DNA of 64,000 bases from Streptomyces diacarni (GTDB lineage: Bacteria; Actinomycetota; Actinomycetes; Streptomycetales; Streptomycetaceae), in contig NZ_QOIN01000019.1 of assembly GCF_003323715.1 (NCBI RefSeq), forward strand, positions 62,001 to 126,000, in the 5' to 3' direction. This document shows, piece after piece, positions 43,718 through 52,118 of the stretch. Both the position numbers and the translations under genes were made by a program. The notes below the pieces were generated by a model, which made no database searches, was not told the origin of the DNA, and was given only the letters and a program-made list of their open reading frames with translations. The first letter of the stretch is position 1. Each line of letters begins with the position of its first letter.

Positions 43718-45067
43718 GTGAACACCGCCCTGCGCGCGATACCCCGGGCCCCGGGAAGACTTCCCCTGCTCGGCCACGTCGTCCCCCTGCTGCGGCGACC
43801 GCTGGACTTCATGCAGTCCCTCAGGTCGACCGGCGACCTGGTCCGGGTGGACGTCGGCACCCTCCCGATCTACTTCGTCACCAGCGCCGACCTCACCCAC
43901 GAACTTCTGGTGACCAAGGCCCGAAACGTCGACAAGGGCCGCTTCTTCGTCAGGGCGCGGGTCCTGGTCGGCGACTCCCTGCCGACCGCGCCCTCGCACA
44001 TCCACCGTCCGCACCGCAGGCTGATGCAGCCGGCCTTCCACCGGGAGCGCATCGCCGAGTACGCGCGCGTGATGGCGGACCGGGCCACGGCCATGGCCGA
44101 GGGCTGGTCCGCCCGCCAGACGATCGCCGTCGACGAGGAGTTGGCGGAGTTCTCGGTCGGCACCCTCGCCGAGACGATGTTCTCCACCGACATCAGCCGC
44201 CCCGCCGCCGTGGCCGTCCGCCGCGACGTGCCGATCCTGCTGAAGACCGCACTGCTGCGCGCCGTGACGCCGAGGCTGCTGGACCGGCTGCCGATCCCGG
44301 CCAACCGGAAGTTCGACGCGGCCGCCACCCGCCTGCGCAAGGTCATCGACGACGTCGTGGCGGCCTCCCGCGAGCACGAGGACCCCGAGGCCAACGACCT
44401 GCTCTCCATGCTGCTCGCCGCCCGCGACAGCGACACCGGAGAGGCGCTCAGCGACCGTGAGGTGCGTGACGAACTGGTCGCCATCATGTTCGCCGGCACG
44501 GAGACGACCGCCTCGACGCTGTCGTGGACCTTCCACGAACTGGCCACCCACCCCGAGGTCGAGGACCGCCTGCTGGCCGAGATCGAATCCGTGGTCGGTG
44601 ACCGGCCCGTCACCTTCGAGGACGTGCCCAAGCTGGAGTACATGGACCAGGTGCTGCGCGAGGTGTCGCGCATGCACTCGGTTCCGCTGCTGATGCGCCG
44701 GGTCACCACACCCGTCGAACTCGGCGGCGCGGAACTGCCGGTCGGCACCGAGATCGCCTTCAGCCTCTACGCGCTGCACCGCGACGGGCGCCTCTACGAG
44801 GACCCCGAGCGGTTCGACCCGGACCGGTGGCTGCCCGAGCGCCGCCAGGGCCGACCGCGCGAGGACTACATCCCGTTCGGTTCCGGCAACCGCAAGTGCA
44901 TCGGTGACGGCTTCGCCTGGGCGGAAATCGTCATCACGCTGGCCACCGTGCTGGCGCGCTGGCGGCTGGAACCCCTGCCCGAACACTCCGTGAAGGAGGT
45001 GGCTTCGGCGGTGGCGCACCCGGACCGGTTGCCGATGCGGGTGATGCCGCGGACGGCGAGGGTGTGA
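43718..45067 (+). CDS. Cytochrome P450, probable terpene oxidase
   Basis: P450 of 449 residues with canonical motifs: I-helix MFAGTETTASTLS, K-helix REVSRMHSVP (ExxR) and heme loop PFGSGNRKCIGDGF. The N-terminus GRLPLLGHVVPLLRRPLDFMQ and the EDPERFDPDRWLPER segment resemble the CYP170/CYP183-type enzymes that oxidise sesquiterpenes such as epi-isozizaene and pentalenene. It starts 40 nt after the terpene synthase with a GAGGAG ribosome site, so the two form an operon, and the cyclised terpene is the expected substrate. Confidence 0.88.
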   Translation: MNTALRAIPRAPGRLPLLGHVVPLLRRPLDFMQSLRSTGDLVRVDVGTLPIYFVTSADLTHELLVTKARNVDKGRFFVRARVLVGDSLPTAPSHIHRPHRRLMQPAFHRERIAEYARVMADRATAMAEGWSARQTIAVDEELAEFSVGTLAETMFSTDISRPAAVAVRRDVPILLKTALLRAVTPRLLDRLPIPANRKFDAAATRLRKVIDDVVAASREHEDPEANDLLSMLLAARDSDTGEALSDREVRDELVAIMFAGTETTASTLSWTFHELATHPEVEDRLLAEIESVVGDRPVTFEDVPKLEYMDQVLREVSRMHSVPLLMRRVTTPVELGGAELPVGTEIAFSLYALHRDGRLYEDPERFDPDRWLPERRQGRPREDYIPFGSGNRKCIGDGFAWAEIVITLATVLARWRLEPLPEHSVKEVASAVAHPDRLPMRVMPRTARV

Positions 45068-45103
45068 CCGCCCGAGCGCGGTAGCCGCTCTCCCTCGTGC
45101 CTT

Positions 45104-45129
45104 CGCCCCCGGCCACCGGACCGGGGGCG
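45104..45129 (+). terminator. Terminator of the terpene operon
   Basis: CGCCCCCGG at 45104-45112 and CCGGGGGCG at 45121-45129 form a perfect 9-bp stem with an 8-nt loop, 37 nt after the P450 stop. Confidence 0.7.
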
Positions 45130-45361
45130 TCGCGTCGGCCCGGAGCCTGGTGAAGCACCGGCTGGTGCGGACGGGGTTCAGGTCGGCGGTCCGCCGCGGC
45201 GCCCCGAAGCCGAAGCCGAAGCTGAAGTCGAGCGCCGCGTCGCGTCGTCTTCGGGCGAGCGCTTCCTCGCCCGGGTGGGCGCCGCCCGCCACCACCCCAA
45301 CGGCCCGCGTCAGCCCGGCGCCGTGCCGCACGCGCGGCCTCGCGGCGGTCGGCCGTCGAAA

Positions 45362-45376
45362 CTTAGGGGCTAAGAT
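45362..45376 (+). promoter_or_regulatory. MarR-type operator overlapping the marR -10 box
   Basis: CTTAGGGGCTAAG (45362-45374) is a perfect inverted repeat of 5-bp arms around GGG, and overlaps a TAAGAT -10-like box (45371-45376). Closely related 13-mers occur only at 56314-56326 and 56406-56418 in this window. It lies 38 nt before the MarR start, as expected for autoregulation. Confidence 0.75.
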
Positions 45377-45412
45377 TTCCTCGCTGTCACGGACACGAGG
45401 CGAGGGGGCGGT

Positions 45413-45955
45413 ATGGCGGCGGGCAAGGCCGCGGGGCGGCGCGACGCGGTGGCGGGGATCGTCGAGGACTGGGCGCGGGAGCGGCCCGACCTGGACACCG
45501 CTCCGCTCGAGGTGCTCGCCCGGCTGCATCGTTCCTTCCTCCACTACAGTGCCCGGATGCAGGGCCCCATCGAGCGGCACGGCCTCTCGGTGGCCGGGTT
45601 CGACGTACTGACGGCGCTGCGCAGGGCCGGCGCGCCCTACCGGCTGACGGCGGGGCAACTGGCCGACTCCGGGCTGGTCTCCTCGGCGGGCGTGACGCTG
45701 CGGATCGACCGGCTGGAGAAGGACGGACTGCTGGTGCGCGAGCGGGACGCCGAGGACCGGCGGATCGTCTACTCGCGGCTCACGGACGCGGGGCTGGCCA
45801 CGGTGGACGAGGTGTTCGCCGAGCATCTGGACAACGAGCGCCGGATGCTCGGCGGTCTCTCACCCGCCGAGCGGCGTCAGTTGGCCCGGCTGCTGTCCAA
45901 GCTGGAGCGCTCCTTGTTGGACGCGGAGGTTCCCGAAGGCGCCGAGGAGACCTGA
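45413..45955 (+). CDS. MarR family transcriptional regulator of the aromatic cluster
   Basis: Winged-helix repressor of 180 residues. The DNA-binding wing region is LTAGQLADSGLVSSAGVTLRIDRLEKDGLLVRERDAEDRR (split motif LTAGQLADSGLV near residue 80), followed by a dimerisation helix ending in KLERSLLD. The N-terminal extension of about 20 residues is unremarkable. ATG 45413 follows GAGGGGG. Its promoter carries the palindrome also found on both promoters of the 45.9-58.0 kb catabolic genes, so it is predicted to repress them until an aromatic ligand binds. Its 3' end overlaps the convergent Rieske gene by 79 nt. Confidence 0.88.
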   Translation: MAAGKAAGRRDAVAGIVEDWARERPDLDTAPLEVLARLHRSFLHYSARMQGPIERHGLSVAGFDVLTALRRAGAPYRLTAGQLADSGLVSSAGVTLRIDRLEKDGLLVRERDAEDRRIVYSRLTDAGLATVDEVFAEHLDNERRMLGGLSPAERRQLARLLSKLERSLLDAEVPEGAEET

Positions 45956-47001
45956 GCCCCGTTCCCCGCGGACCGCTCCCCCGCCCGGCCCGCCTGTTCC
46001 CTGGCGTGGCCCTGGTAGAGCCGGCGCAGCCGGACGACGCCGAGGTCGTGCTGGTAGAGGTTCTCGCGCTGGTCGGCGTCGCGCGGCATCGCCTCCAGCA
46101 TCGCGCGGTCCTGTTCGAGCACCTGCCAGTGCCGCTCCTCGATCAGGGTGCGGTACAGGAACCGCCAGGTGTCGCGCTGCCAGCCGGTGACGCGGCGGTA
46201 GCGCCAGAAGAAGACCCCGGTGCGCCCGGCGTCGACGGGGCAGGCCATCCCGACGATGCCGAACGGGCCGCCGGGTCCTGCCGAGGGCGGGTAGGGAATC
46301 GACAGGTCGACCCAGTCGACGCCTGTGCGGCACAGTTCGACCCAGTCGAAGTTGACGCCGCGCTGGTCGGTCTTCTCGAAGAAGTAGCCCCGCTCGGTCT
46401 CCCTGATGCGGAACTTCGCCGTGGTGTCGCCGTCGTACATGGTGTGCGACTCGTGGTGCAGGAAGGCGCCGTGCATCGGGTCCAGCAGGTTCTCCATGGC
46501 GTACCGCCAGGGGACCTCCCACTCGGCGTAGCACAGGAACGAGGAGACCTCGGGGTCGGTCAGCGGCTCGGGCAGGGTGAGCTGAACCGGCTCGGGGTGC
46601 TCCTCGTCCCCGAAGTAGGCGAGGATCGCTCCGCCGATCTCCCGCACCGGAAGCGAGGTCACCAGCGTGCGGCCCTCCAGCGCGCAGCCCGGCAGCCCGG
46701 GGACGGAGGTGACGGTGCCGCCCCCGTCGACCTCGACACCGTGGTACCAGCAGGCGATACGGTCGCCCAGGTGCCGGCCCAGGGAGAGCGGGGCCCCGCG
46801 GTGGGGGCAGCGGTCGGCGAGCATGGCGAGGGTGCCGTCGGCGCGGCGGAACAGCAGCCAGTTCTCGCCGAGGGCCGTGACCTTGCGCAGTCCGCCGGGG
46901 CGTACGAAGTGGGAGGGCACGACCGGGTGCCACTGGTTGCGCAGCCCGTTGGCGTAGATGTGCTCGGCGTCCGCGGCGGTGGACAGCGGGGTGTACTTCA
47001 T
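45877..47001 (-). CDS. Rieske non-heme iron oxygenase, alpha subunit (VanA-like)
   Basis: Terminal oxygenase of 374 residues for hydroxylation or O-demethylation of an aromatic compound. The Rieske [2Fe-2S] ligands are in ADRCPHRGAPLS and IACWYHGVEV (CxH...CxxH), and the mononuclear iron ligands are in ENLLDPMHGAFLHHESH (D-x2-H-x4-H). It pairs with the PDR/VanB-type reductase two genes upstream, the two-component layout of vanillate demethylase and phthalate-type oxygenases. The last ~45 residues are disordered and lie over the 3' end of marR. ATG 47001 has GGAG upstream. The substrate is unknown. Confidence 0.9.
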   Translation of the reverse strand: MKYTPLSTAADAEHIYANGLRNQWHPVVPSHFVRPGGLRKVTALGENWLLFRRADGTLAMLADRCPHRGAPLSLGRHLGDRIACWYHGVEVDGGGTVTSVPGLPGCALEGRTLVTSLPVREIGGAILAYFGDEEHPEPVQLTLPEPLTDPEVSSFLCYAEWEVPWRYAMENLLDPMHGAFLHHESHTMYDGDTTAKFRIRETERGYFFEKTDQRGVNFDWVELCRTGVDWVDLSIPYPPSAGPGGPFGIVGMACPVDAGRTGVFFWRYRRVTGWQRDTWRFLYRTLIEERHWQVLEQDRAMLEAMPRDADQRENLYQHDLGVVRLRRLYQGHAREQAGRAGERSAGNGAQVSSAPSGTSASNKERSSLDSSRAN

Positions 47002-47003
47002 GG

Positions 47004-47237
47004 TCAGGCTCCCAGGCGGTGCATCTCGGCGGTGAAGGTCTCCTCGGTCCACGGCTGCCCGTCGGGGGTGCGGACCTGGCGGGCGTTGAGCCCGGCGACG
47101 ACGTCGGCCAGTTCGTGCCCGTCCTGGGTGAAGACCTCCTCCAGGGTGCGGGCGAGCTTCCTCTCGTAGGGGGTGGGCTCGTGGTTGCGGGACTGGTGGA
47201 CGTCCAGGGAGGGCCAGGTGTGCTCTGCGGTACTCAT
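47004..47237 (-). CDS. Small recombinase-like HTH domain protein
   Basis: Protein of 77 residues that I recognise as the recombinase-like helix-turn-helix family often found beside Rieske oxygenases in actinomycetes. The C-terminal half LADVVAGLNARQVRTPDGQPWTEETF resembles the DNA-binding domain of serine recombinases, where repeated 'GxxTPxGxxW' signatures occur. The preceding segment YERKLARTLEEVFTQDG is helical. Real role unknown; it may be a structural or regulatory partner rather than a DNA-binding protein. It ends 2 nt before the Rieske start. Confidence 0.72.
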   Translation of the reverse strand: MSTAEHTWPSLDVHQSRNHEPTPYERKLARTLEEVFTQDGHELADVVAGLNARQVRTPDGQPWTEETFTAEMHRLGA

Positions 47238-47271
47238 GGGCTGTTCTCCAGCGGGTCGAGGTGGCGGGCGG

Positions 47272-48258
47272 TCACATGTCGAGAACGAGCCGGTCCGAGG
47301 CGCACCGCGAGACGCAGATCATCATCGTGGTGTTCGCGGCCTGTTCGGCTTCGCTCAGGAGGAAGTCGCGGTGGTCGGGCGTGCCGTCGAGGACCCTGGT
47401 CTCGCAGGTGCCGCAGATGCCGTCGCGGCAGGAGCTGGCGACGGGCAGCCCCGCGGCCTCCGCGGCGTCGAGGATGGAGGTGTCCGGTGCGACGTCGAGG
47501 GTGATCCCGGAGGTGCGGCACTCGACCTCGAAGGCCGCCTCGTCGCCGTCCCGGGCCCCGGCTTGTCCACCGGCGGGTGCCGCGAACCTTTCCGTGCGCA
47601 GCTGTCCCGGGGGGCAGGCCTCCTCGGCGGCGGCCAGCAGCCCCTCGGGGCCGCAGCAGTAGACGAGCGTGCCCTCGCAGAGGTGTCCGAGTGCTGCCCG
47701 AAGGTCGAGGTGGCCCTGCTCGTCCTGCGGTACGCGCCGTACGGTGCCGCCGCGCAGGGCCTCCAGCTCTGCGCCGAACGCCATCGAGGTCCGGGTGCGG
47801 CCACCGTGCACGAGGGTGTACGGCACGCCGCCGCGGTCGGCTTCGCGGGCCATGGCGAGGATCGGGGTGATGCCGATGCCGCCGGCGAGGAAGACGTAGG
47901 CCTCGGCGTCCTCCAGCGCGAAGTGGTTGCGCGGGCCGTGCACGGCCACCGTGTGGCCGGGGCGCAGCGCGGTGTGGATGTGCCGCGAACCGCCGCGCGA
48001 GCCGGGCTCGTCCAGGACGCCGATCCGGTAGCGGTCGGTGTCGCGGGGGTCTCCGCACAGCGAGTACTGGCGCGTGTGTCCCCCGGCCGACACGTCCAGG
48101 TGGGCGCCGGGTGTCCAGGCGGGCAGCGGTTTGCCGTCGGGGTGGACGAGTTCGAGGGAGAGGACGCCGTCGGCCTCCCAGGTCATGCGGTGGACGAGCA
48201 GTTCGAGCGGGACGGCGTCGCCGCCCTCGGCCGGGTCGGGCCCGGTGGCATCGGTCAT
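47272..48258 (-). CDS. PDR/VanB-family oxidoreductase (Rieske oxygenase reductase)
   Basis: Electron-transfer partner of the Rieske oxygenase, 328 residues: an FMN-binding domain (RQYSLCGDPRD near residue 62), an NAD-binding domain (FLAGGIGITPILAM near residue 122) and a C-terminal plant-type [2Fe-2S] ferredoxin with ligands in SSCRDGICGTCETRVLDG plus a final Cys in MICVSRC. This FMN-NAD-2Fe2S order defines the phthalate dioxygenase reductase class. ATG 48258 is close to the stop of the upstream ThDP enzyme at 48270. Confidence 0.92.
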   Translation of the reverse strand: MTDATGPDPAEGGDAVPLELLVHRMTWEADGVLSLELVHPDGKPLPAWTPGAHLDVSAGGHTRQYSLCGDPRDTDRYRIGVLDEPGSRGGSRHIHTALRPGHTVAVHGPRNHFALEDAEAYVFLAGGIGITPILAMAREADRGGVPYTLVHGGRTRTSMAFGAELEALRGGTVRRVPQDEQGHLDLRAALGHLCEGTLVYCCGPEGLLAAAEEACPPGQLRTERFAAPAGGQAGARDGDEAAFEVECRTSGITLDVAPDTSILDAAEAAGLPVASSCRDGICGTCETRVLDGTPDHRDFLLSEAEQAANTTMMICVSRCASDRLVLDM

Positions 48259-48269
48259 GGCCGGCCTCC

Positions 48270-49922
48270 TCACGCACCTGTGGCGGGGATCTTGACGGGC
48301 GGGGTGAACGGGGTCTTCATGGGGCCGAGCGCCATCAGGTCGACTTCCACGAGCGTGGGTCCGTGCGCCGCGACGGCCTCGCCGATGACCGGTGCGGCCT
48401 CCTCGGGTGCGGCGACGCGTGCGTACGGCAGGCCGCAGGCGGCGGCGAGCCCGGCGAAGTCGGGGGTGCACAGGTCGACGCCGCTGCGGCGCTCGGCGTA
48501 CGCGTCCTGCATGTTGCGCAGCACTCCGTAGCCGCCGTCGTTGAAGACGAGGAGCGTCAGGCGCGGGCGTTCCTGGGCGAGGGTGAGCAGTTCGCCCAGG
48601 TGCACGGCGAGGCCTCCGTCCCCGGCGACCACCACGGTCGGCTCGTGCGGGCGGGCCAGTGCGGCGCCGATGCCCATGCCCAGGCCCTGGCCGATGCCGC
48701 CGCCGCGCGGGAAGACGTTGTCGCGCGGGTCGTAGAGCTCCAGCAGCCGGTTGCCCCAGCTGGAGGAGGGGATGGTGACGTCCCGTGCGACCACGGCCCG
48801 GCGCGGCAGTGCGGTGCGCAGCGCGTCGCAGACGGCGGCCTGGGGCCCCAGGGAGTCGTGCAGCGCGGCGCGCACGTCGGCGCGTACGCCGCGTACGCGG
48901 GCGCCCCAGCTCTCCTGCGGGTGCGCGCCGTCGGGCAGTGTGCCTGGCAGTGCGTCGGTCAGCGCGGTCAGGACGCGGGCCGCGTCGCCGTGCAGCGGGT
49001 GCGTCACCGGGTAGACGCGGCCCAGCGCGGCGGCGTCCGCGTCGATCTGGAGGTGCGTGTCGGGCAGGGCGAGGGCGTAGTCGGCGGTTTCGTTGGAGCG
49101 GAAGTGGGTGCCGACGCTGAGCAGCACGTCCGCGTCGGACAGCAGGGCGCGGGCCGCGGGAGCGGTGGCGAAGTTGCCGATGACCTGCGGATGGTCCTCG
49201 GGCACGGCGCCGCGCCCGGAGTTGGAGGTCAGCAGCCCGGCGCCGGTCGCCTCCAGCAGGGTGCGCAGCTGCCGTCCCGCGCGGGCCGCGCCGCCGCCCG
49301 CCCACACCAGGGGGCGGGCGGCGCCGGCCAGCGCCTCGGCCGCGGACCGCAGCCCGCTGCCGGCGGGGTGGGGGAGCGCCGCTCGCGCGGGCGGCTCGCT
49401 CCGGTCGGTCTGCCGGGCGTACTGGAGGTCGACGGGCCACTCGACGCTGGCCGGCCCGCCGGGGGTGGCCAGCGCGGCGGCCGCCGCGGCGCGCAGTACC
49501 CGCCCCGCGTCGCCGGCCGACCCGACGGTGGCGGCGTGGGCACAGACGGCCCGCAACATGCCGAGCTGGTCCCTGGTCTCGTGGATGAAGCCCCGGCCGC
49601 CGCCCAGGTAGCGGCTTTCGATCTGCCCGGTGACGTGCAGCACGGACGCGCCCGCACTGAGGGACTCGATGAGGGATCCGGCGGCGTTGCCCGCGCCGGT
49701 CCCCGTGGAGGTGAGGGCGCAGCCGATGCCGCCGCGGGCGCGGCCGTAGGCGTCGGCCGCGTTGACGGCGCTCGCCTCGTGCCGTACGGGCACGAACCGC
49801 AGTTCCCGGTCGACGGCCTCGACCAGCGGCAGGTTGTGCACGCTGACGATTCCGAAGACCACCTCGACGCCGAGTTCTCGCAGGACGGCGACCAGCAGCT
49901 CGCCTCCGTTGTCGTAACGCAT
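48270..49922 (-). CDS. Thiamine-diphosphate-dependent enzyme (acetolactate synthase/benzoylformate decarboxylase-like)
   Basis: ThDP enzyme of 550 residues that should decarboxylate or ligate a 2-keto acid. The catalytic Glu is in VPVRHEASAVNAADAYGR; the central domain begins near residue 185; the ThDP/Mg motif is VVAGDGGLAVHLGELLTL ... FNDGGYGVLRN in the last third. In an aromatic operon a benzoylformate-decarboxylase-like or carboligase role is plausible, but the subfamily cannot be set by eye. ATG 49922 opens the conserved N-terminus (GGELLVAVLRELGVEVVFGI). Confidence 0.85.
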   Translation of the reverse strand: MRYDNGGELLVAVLRELGVEVVFGIVSVHNLPLVEAVDRELRFVPVRHEASAVNAADAYGRARGGIGCALTSTGTGAGNAAGSLIESLSAGASVLHVTGQIESRYLGGGRGFIHETRDQLGMLRAVCAHAATVGSAGDAGRVLRAAAAAALATPGGPASVEWPVDLQYARQTDRSEPPARAALPHPAGSGLRSAAEALAGAARPLVWAGGGAARAGRQLRTLLEATGAGLLTSNSGRGAVPEDHPQVIGNFATAPAARALLSDADVLLSVGTHFRSNETADYALALPDTHLQIDADAAALGRVYPVTHPLHGDAARVLTALTDALPGTLPDGAHPQESWGARVRGVRADVRAALHDSLGPQAAVCDALRTALPRRAVVARDVTIPSSSWGNRLLELYDPRDNVFPRGGGIGQGLGMGIGAALARPHEPTVVVAGDGGLAVHLGELLTLAQERPRLTLLVFNDGGYGVLRNMQDAYAERRSGVDLCTPDFAGLAAACGLPYARVAAPEEAAPVIGEAVAAHGPTLVEVDLMALGPMKTPFTPPVKIPATGA

Positions 49923-49942
49923 GCAGGGTGCTCCTCGGGGGG

Positions 49943-50731
49943 TCACAGGACGCCGCGGCCGACTCCGCCGCAGACGTCGAGGCTGGTGCCGGTGATGTAG
50001 GAGGCGCGGGGGGACAGCAGCGCGACGACGGCGTAGGCGACCTCCTCCGCGCTGCCGAGGCGGCCGAGTGCGACGCCCCGGTCGGCGGCGAGTTCGGCCT
50101 GCCAGTCCGCGTAGCTCAGGCCGGAGTCCGCCGCGGCGTGTCGTCTCGTCCACTGTCCTGTGTCGATCAGTCCCAAACACACCGAGTTGACCCGGATTCC
50201 TTCGCCGGCCAGCTCGCTGGACAGGGACTTGGAGAGGTTGAGGATGCCGGCGCGGGCCGCGCTGGTGGTGATCAGCCGGGGCTCGGGCTGCTTGGCGAGG
50301 ACGGCGTTGACGTTGACGATACTGCCCGCGTCCGAGGCCCGCAGATGCGGCCGGGCCGCGCGCAGGGGATGGAGTATCCCGGCGAACTTCAGCTCCAGCT
50401 CGTCCCGCCAGTCCTGCGCGCTCGTCTCGTCCAGCGTCTTCATGCGGGACCCGCCCGCGTTGTTGACGAGGCCGTCGAGACCGCCGAGTGCGGCGGCGGC
50501 ACGGTCGGTGAAGGCGGCCACCGCGTCCGCGTCCCGTACGTCGCACACGTCGCTGAACAGGGCGGCGGGCTCGGCGTGCAGCCGGTCGGTGGCTGCGGCC
50601 AGCCGGGCGGCGTCACGGGCGCAGGTGGCGACCCGCGCGCCTTCCGCCAGCAGGGCGCGGACCGTGGCCAGGCCGACGCCCGAACTACCGCCGGTGACCA
50701 GGTAGGCGCGGTCGGCAAGGCCGAGATCCAT
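49943..50731 (-). CDS. SDR-family protein with a degenerate catalytic triad
   Basis: Short-chain dehydrogenase fold of 262 residues. The NAD(P) motif is LVTGGSSGVGLA and the structural LVNNAGG is intact. At the active site the canonical Ser-Tyr-Lys is missing: the Ser region reads IVNVNAVLA and the YxxxK position reads TSAAR. Classic redox chemistry through Tyr is therefore unlikely. I recall similar T-x-x-x-R members beside other catabolic genes, so this looks like a subfamily rather than a damaged gene. ATG 50731 starts the fold. The second SDR of the operon, just upstream, is intact. Confidence 0.82.
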   Translation of the reverse strand: MDLGLADRAYLVTGGSSGVGLATVRALLAEGARVATCARDAARLAAATDRLHAEPAALFSDVCDVRDADAVAAFTDRAAAALGGLDGLVNNAGGSRMKTLDETSAQDWRDELELKFAGILHPLRAARPHLRASDAGSIVNVNAVLAKQPEPRLITTSAARAGILNLSKSLSSELAGEGIRVNSVCLGLIDTGQWTRRHAAADSGLSYADWQAELAADRGVALGRLGSAEEVAYAVVALLSPRASYITGTSLDVCGGVGRGVL

Positions 50732-50798
50732 GGGTGTACTCCAAAGGGGAAGGGGCGGGGGAGTGGTGCGGGTGGCCTGGTCAGTGCCGTCAGTGCCG

Positions 50799-51560
50799 TC
50801 AGTGCATGGTGAAGCCGCCGTTGACGGCGAGGAGTTGACCCGTGACATACCGGGACTCCTCGCTCAGCAGGAAGGAGAGGAGCCCGGTCAGGTCCTCGGG
50901 CTGCTGGGCACGGGAGATGGCGCGGTTCGCGCGGTAGAGCCCGTGCCGTTCCCCGGGCACGGAGGCGGTCGCCTCGCACTCGGTGAGGCCGGGCGCCAGC
51001 GCGTTGACGGTGACGCCGTGGTCGCCGAGCTCTCGTGCCATGCCCCGGGTGAGGGCGATCACGGCGCCCTTGGTGGCGAGGTAGTGGGCCAGCCGGGGCG
51101 ACCCGTACAAGGCGGCGTCGCTGGCGATGTTGACGATGCGTCCGGGCCCGCCGTGCGCGGTGAGCGGCCCGTACAGCGCCTTGGCGACGAGCCAGGGGCC
51201 GCGCGCGTTGACCGCCCACAGCCGGTCGAAGTCCGCGACGTCGATCTCCTGGAACTCCCTGCCGCCCACGCCGTTGGCCAGGGCCGCGTTGTTGACCACC
51301 GCGTACAGCGGGCCGAGGGCGGTGACGCGGTCGGCCATGGCGGCGACGGAGGCCGGGTCGGCGACGTCGCACGGGGTCGCGTGCGCCTCCAGCCCCTCCT
51401 CGCGCAGCCGTGCGGCACTCGCCTCGCCGCGCGCGGCGTCCACCTCCGCGACCACGACGCGGAATCCGTCGCGGGCCGCCCGGCGGGCCATGGTCTCCCC
51501 CAGACCACGGCCCGCACCGGTCACCACGACCGTCCGGGCTGCCGCCGGTGGCTCAGTCAC
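50799..51560 (-). CDS. SDR-family oxidoreductase (intact)
   Basis: NAD(P)-dependent dehydrogenase of 253 residues with complete motifs: VVTGAGRGLGE at the N-terminus, VVNNAA, Ser in IVNIASDAAL and the catalytic YLATK. An acidic residue after the second strand (VVAEVDAAR) favours NAD over NADP. In this context it may oxidise a dihydrodiol or alcohol intermediate. It starts at GTG 51560, overlapping the cupin gene by 8 nt. Confidence 0.88.
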   Translation of the reverse strand: MTEPPAAARTVVVTGAGRGLGETMARRAARDGFRVVVAEVDAARGEASAARLREEGLEAHATPCDVADPASVAAMADRVTALGPLYAVVNNAALANGVGGREFQEIDVADFDRLWAVNARGPWLVAKALYGPLTAHGGPGRIVNIASDAALYGSPRLAHYLATKGAVIALTRGMARELGDHGVTVNALAPGLTECEATASVPGERHGLYRANRAISRAQQPEDLTGLLSFLLSEESRYVTGQLLAVNGGFTMH

Positions 51561-52074
51561 GGGTGACGCCGTACAGCGGGGAGTATTCGGGGTAGGAGGG
51601 CACCTGCGGCTTTTGGGTGCCGATGATGACGCAGAACAGCGCGTCGGTCTCGCCCTCGTTCTTGAGGGAGCGCGTCACCCCTGCGGGCACGACGATCATG
51701 TCCCGGTATCCCAGGGTGCGGTACTCGGTCTCGTCGGGGCCGCGGTGCACGCCGACGCGGACCTCGCCCTCCAGGACGAAGAACGCCTCCTCGACGTCGT
51801 GGTGGGTGTGCGCGGGGCCCTCGGCGCCGGGCGGCAGCAGCATGTTGGAGAAGGTGAACCCGCCCGAGGCCAGTATGTGGTTGTCGCCCTCGTGGTTGCC
51901 GGTGGCACCGGAGCCCACGTAGCGGATCTGGGCGCGGCGGAACTGCGGCCCGGCCTTCTCCTGGAAGGCGAGGGTGTCCCAGTCGGGCTCGCGGGAGGCG
52001 CGGGTGGCGATGAGCGAGTCGGTGTAGGCGGCGAGGTCGCCGTTGCCGTCGTAGGCGGTGGTGGTCAGCGGCAC
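51553..52074 (-). CDS. Cupin-domain protein
   Basis: Single-cupin protein of 173 residues. Metal ligands are visible in the first cupin motif GPAHTHHDVEEAFFVLEGEV (His, His, Glu) and the second motif surrounds DMIVVPAGVTRSLKNEGE, where the usual His is not evident. Cupins in catabolic operons can be ring-cleaving dioxygenases, isomerases or small-molecule sensors; none can be chosen here. GTG 52074 follows AAAGGACACC. Its stop lies within the start of the second SDR gene. Confidence 0.82.
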   Translation of the reverse strand: MPLTTTAYDGNGDLAAYTDSLIATRASREPDWDTLAFQEKAGPQFRRAQIRYVGSGATGNHEGDNHILASGGFTFSNMLLPPGAEGPAHTHHDVEEAFFVLEGEVRVGVHRGPDETEYRTLGYRDMIVVPAGVTRSLKNEGETDALFCVIIGTQKPQVPSYPEYSPLYGVTRD

Positions 52075-52118
52075 GGTGGTGTCCTTTCGGTCGGTGTCTG
52101 GCGGTGACCCGGTCGGTG

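Larger units (their letters stand above)
45068..45412. other. 345-bp intergenic region between terpene operon and marR
   Basis: No convincing gene. It holds the terpene-operon hairpin (45104-45129), GC-rich sequence of no clear coding character, and the MarR-type operator/promoter at 45362-45376. Confidence 0.4.

Noticed and set aside
45150..45611. Plus-strand frame of 153 codons overlapping the marR start
   Set aside because: Composition is Arg/Pro/Ser-rich and unlike a protein; it covers the marR operator and start in another frame.
47004..47237. Recombinase remnant indicating a mobile element
   Set aside because: The small HTH-like protein sits in a tight operon, has no catalytic recombinase domain, and no inverted repeats or other mobile genes are nearby.
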